From contig BFEA01000113.1 in the NCBI GenBank assembly GCA_003427395.1, positions 2,498,250 through 2,529,446 on the forward strand: 31,197 nt of DNA. Reading direction: 5' to 3'. The stretch is from Chara braunii. Lineage: Eukaryota > Streptophyta > Charophyceae > Charales > Characeae. The translations under genes and the position numbers were made by a program. The notes under the pieces were generated by a model. The model had not been told where the DNA came from and did not search any database. It worked only from the letters and a program-made list of their open reading frames with translations. The stretch's first letter is position 1. Each line of letters opens with the position of its first letter. Shown piece after piece: positions 29,946-31,197 of this stretch.

Positions 29946-30194
29946 CTCCCCCCGTGACTTGCTGAGACAGAAGGGGGGAAATTCCTCATCACTAAATTTC
30001 CCCCTTTACACACTGACACTCTCTCCACCGTCGCTGGGTCAACCCAGCAACAGCGGGCTAAGCCCTCCTGACCTGTTCCCACCAACAGGGAGCCCAGACC
30101 ATCATACCCTGAGCTCCCCACCCATTCTGGTGCTTCCCATTGATCCCCTTGTCGCCCCTTACCTATTCTGTAAGCAACCGGTGGACAGTGAGCC

Positions 30195-30517
30195 AATGGC
30201 CGCACCATCCTTCTCAGTTACCATCCACGTAGAGGGCTCCTTCATGTCCTCAGCCCGTCACCTCCAAAAATTGGACAGGCATTGCGCAAAGAGATACGGG
30301 ATAGCCTCCACCTGACCACAGCCCGGGGTAGAGCAGCAAGCTGGCACTTAGTGGATAGCCATTCGGCTGTAGGCACGACAAGATGGTATATCAGCATAAC
30401 AACCCTGCCTGCTTGTGATCCGGCAGGGACTTCAACAACACACACTGCTCCTGCCATCTGTGGTGCGATTATCTGGCCATCCATGCCAGGGGGATCGAAT
30501 CCCTCTTGGCTCATCGA
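30195..30517. repeat. Direct repeat, copy 2 (offset 715)
   Basis: Nearly identical to 29480-29813. The minus-strand zf-RVT-like coding trace is present again. Sequence on both outer sides differs from copy 1, which fits two separately truncated LINE copies or a local duplication. Confidence 0.9.
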
Positions 30518-30930
30518 TCTGACTGTCGGAGCAGACACCCTTACAATGGTATCTGGCTCAGGTTTTTCAATGTCGAACGCTGTCCTACTTTTTCGTTAAA
30601 TCGAGGCACTTGATGAGATTAACGTCTGTCAAAAGTTTATTCAGACTTAGCCTATGACCGAGAGCCTATAACTTTTATGAACCTTAATCCGGACGCTTCT
30701 GACGTCCGAGAATAGTGGCAGTAATCGGCAGTGTGACCCTTCATATGCGGGTTCTAGTAGGGCCGCGGAGGCACACGATTGTAAGAATGCTAAAACCAAG
30801 ACCCATCCTACCTAAAGTAATGACGCGCGGTTGTACAGCCGTGCGATTCAGGGCCTAGGTACACCGAAAAGAGCAGCCACGTAAGATCTAGGGCCGCGAC
30901 ATAGGAGCAAGCTATGTATCCCCCGTGGCG
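30518..30930. other. No gene recognised
   Basis: No domain, repeat or RNA gene seen in this stretch. Confidence 0.4.
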
Positions 30931-31197
30931 GCGGACAGGCGCGGCCAAGTCCGCGGCCGCGGCCAGGCCGCGAAGCCCGCGGACGCGTCCGCGCGGACGC
31001 GTGTGTTCGCGGACGCGTGGCGACCGCTGGGGAGGGAGGATGAGGAATCGGGAAGCGCCACGTGGCGGCGCAACCCCAGCCCCACCCCATCAGGCAAAAA
31101 AAAACGAGAAAAATCAAATTTTTGGTTGGGGGGGTAAGGGCGAAATCGAAGAAAATAGAAAAAAAAAACGCGGTTTTTTTTTTTTTTTTTTTTTTTT
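30931..31197. repeat. GC-rich palindromic block, then A runs and terminal poly(T)
   Basis: GCGGACGCGT occurs three times (30979, 30993, 31009), and GCGGACGCGTCCGC at 30979-30992 is a perfect palindrome. CGCGGCCGCG also occurs. After about 60 bp come A runs, a G run and a 24-bp T run to the window edge. The layout (GC-rich arm then A-rich DNA) resembles the inverted-repeat elements at 17495 and 23085, but no sequence match was confirmed. Confidence 0.7.

Overview
The window looks like repeat-rich nuclear DNA of a plant-lineage eukaryote. It has one probable host exon with splice signals, a chromodomain Ty3/gypsy element, several non-LTR (LINE) fragments, small inverted-repeat elements, long microsatellites and poly(A)/poly(T) runs. 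There are no operons or bacterial signals. The style of the gag/pol and CCHC proteins reminds me of charophycean algae such as Chara, but that is recollection of family style, not something the bases prove.

Layout. 1-2119: no convincing gene, with a diverged tandem repeat at 881-1336. 2120-4682: a likely host gene whose large last exon encodes about 800 residues of Ser-rich, low-complexity protein. 4683-8865: non-coding, then (GT)34 and about 2.3 kb of C/T-biased DNA. 8866-10270: LINE fragment, minus strand. 11591-20226: one decayed Ty3/gypsy chromovirus on the minus strand. It is split by three later insertions whose target-site duplications can be read directly: a 5'-truncated LINE (13042-15303), a 702-bp TTAA-flanked inverted-repeat element (16353-17054) and a 457-bp TAGG...CCTA element (17495-17951). 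Relatives of the last one lie at about 10288-10505 and at 23085-23349. 20380-21332: C/T-rich low complexity ending in poly(T), N and (AG)n. 21933-22980: another LINE fragment. 24451-24488: a sequence identical to the Illumina Nextera mate-pair junction adapter, so the assembly join there is suspect.

24489-28970 is the most interesting part: a Penelope-like (PLE-type) retroelement whose order is CCHC knuckle and coiled coil, then N-terminal GIY-YIG endonuclease, then reverse transcriptase. The gag-like ORF and the GIY-YIG-RT ORF are in one frame, separated by a single UGA. A TAA truncates the RT ORF, but the same frame stays open for another 50 codons. A hammerhead-ribozyme-like fold lies 115 bp upstream of ORF1, and (GA)n tracts lie on both sides of the element. 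29070-30600 holds LINE C-terminal fragments with a 715-bp-offset duplication. The window ends in GC-rich palindromic DNA and poly(T).

Except for the 2120-4682 gene, nearly everything recognisable is mobile DNA, and most of it is broken. The PLE-type element is by far the best preserved.
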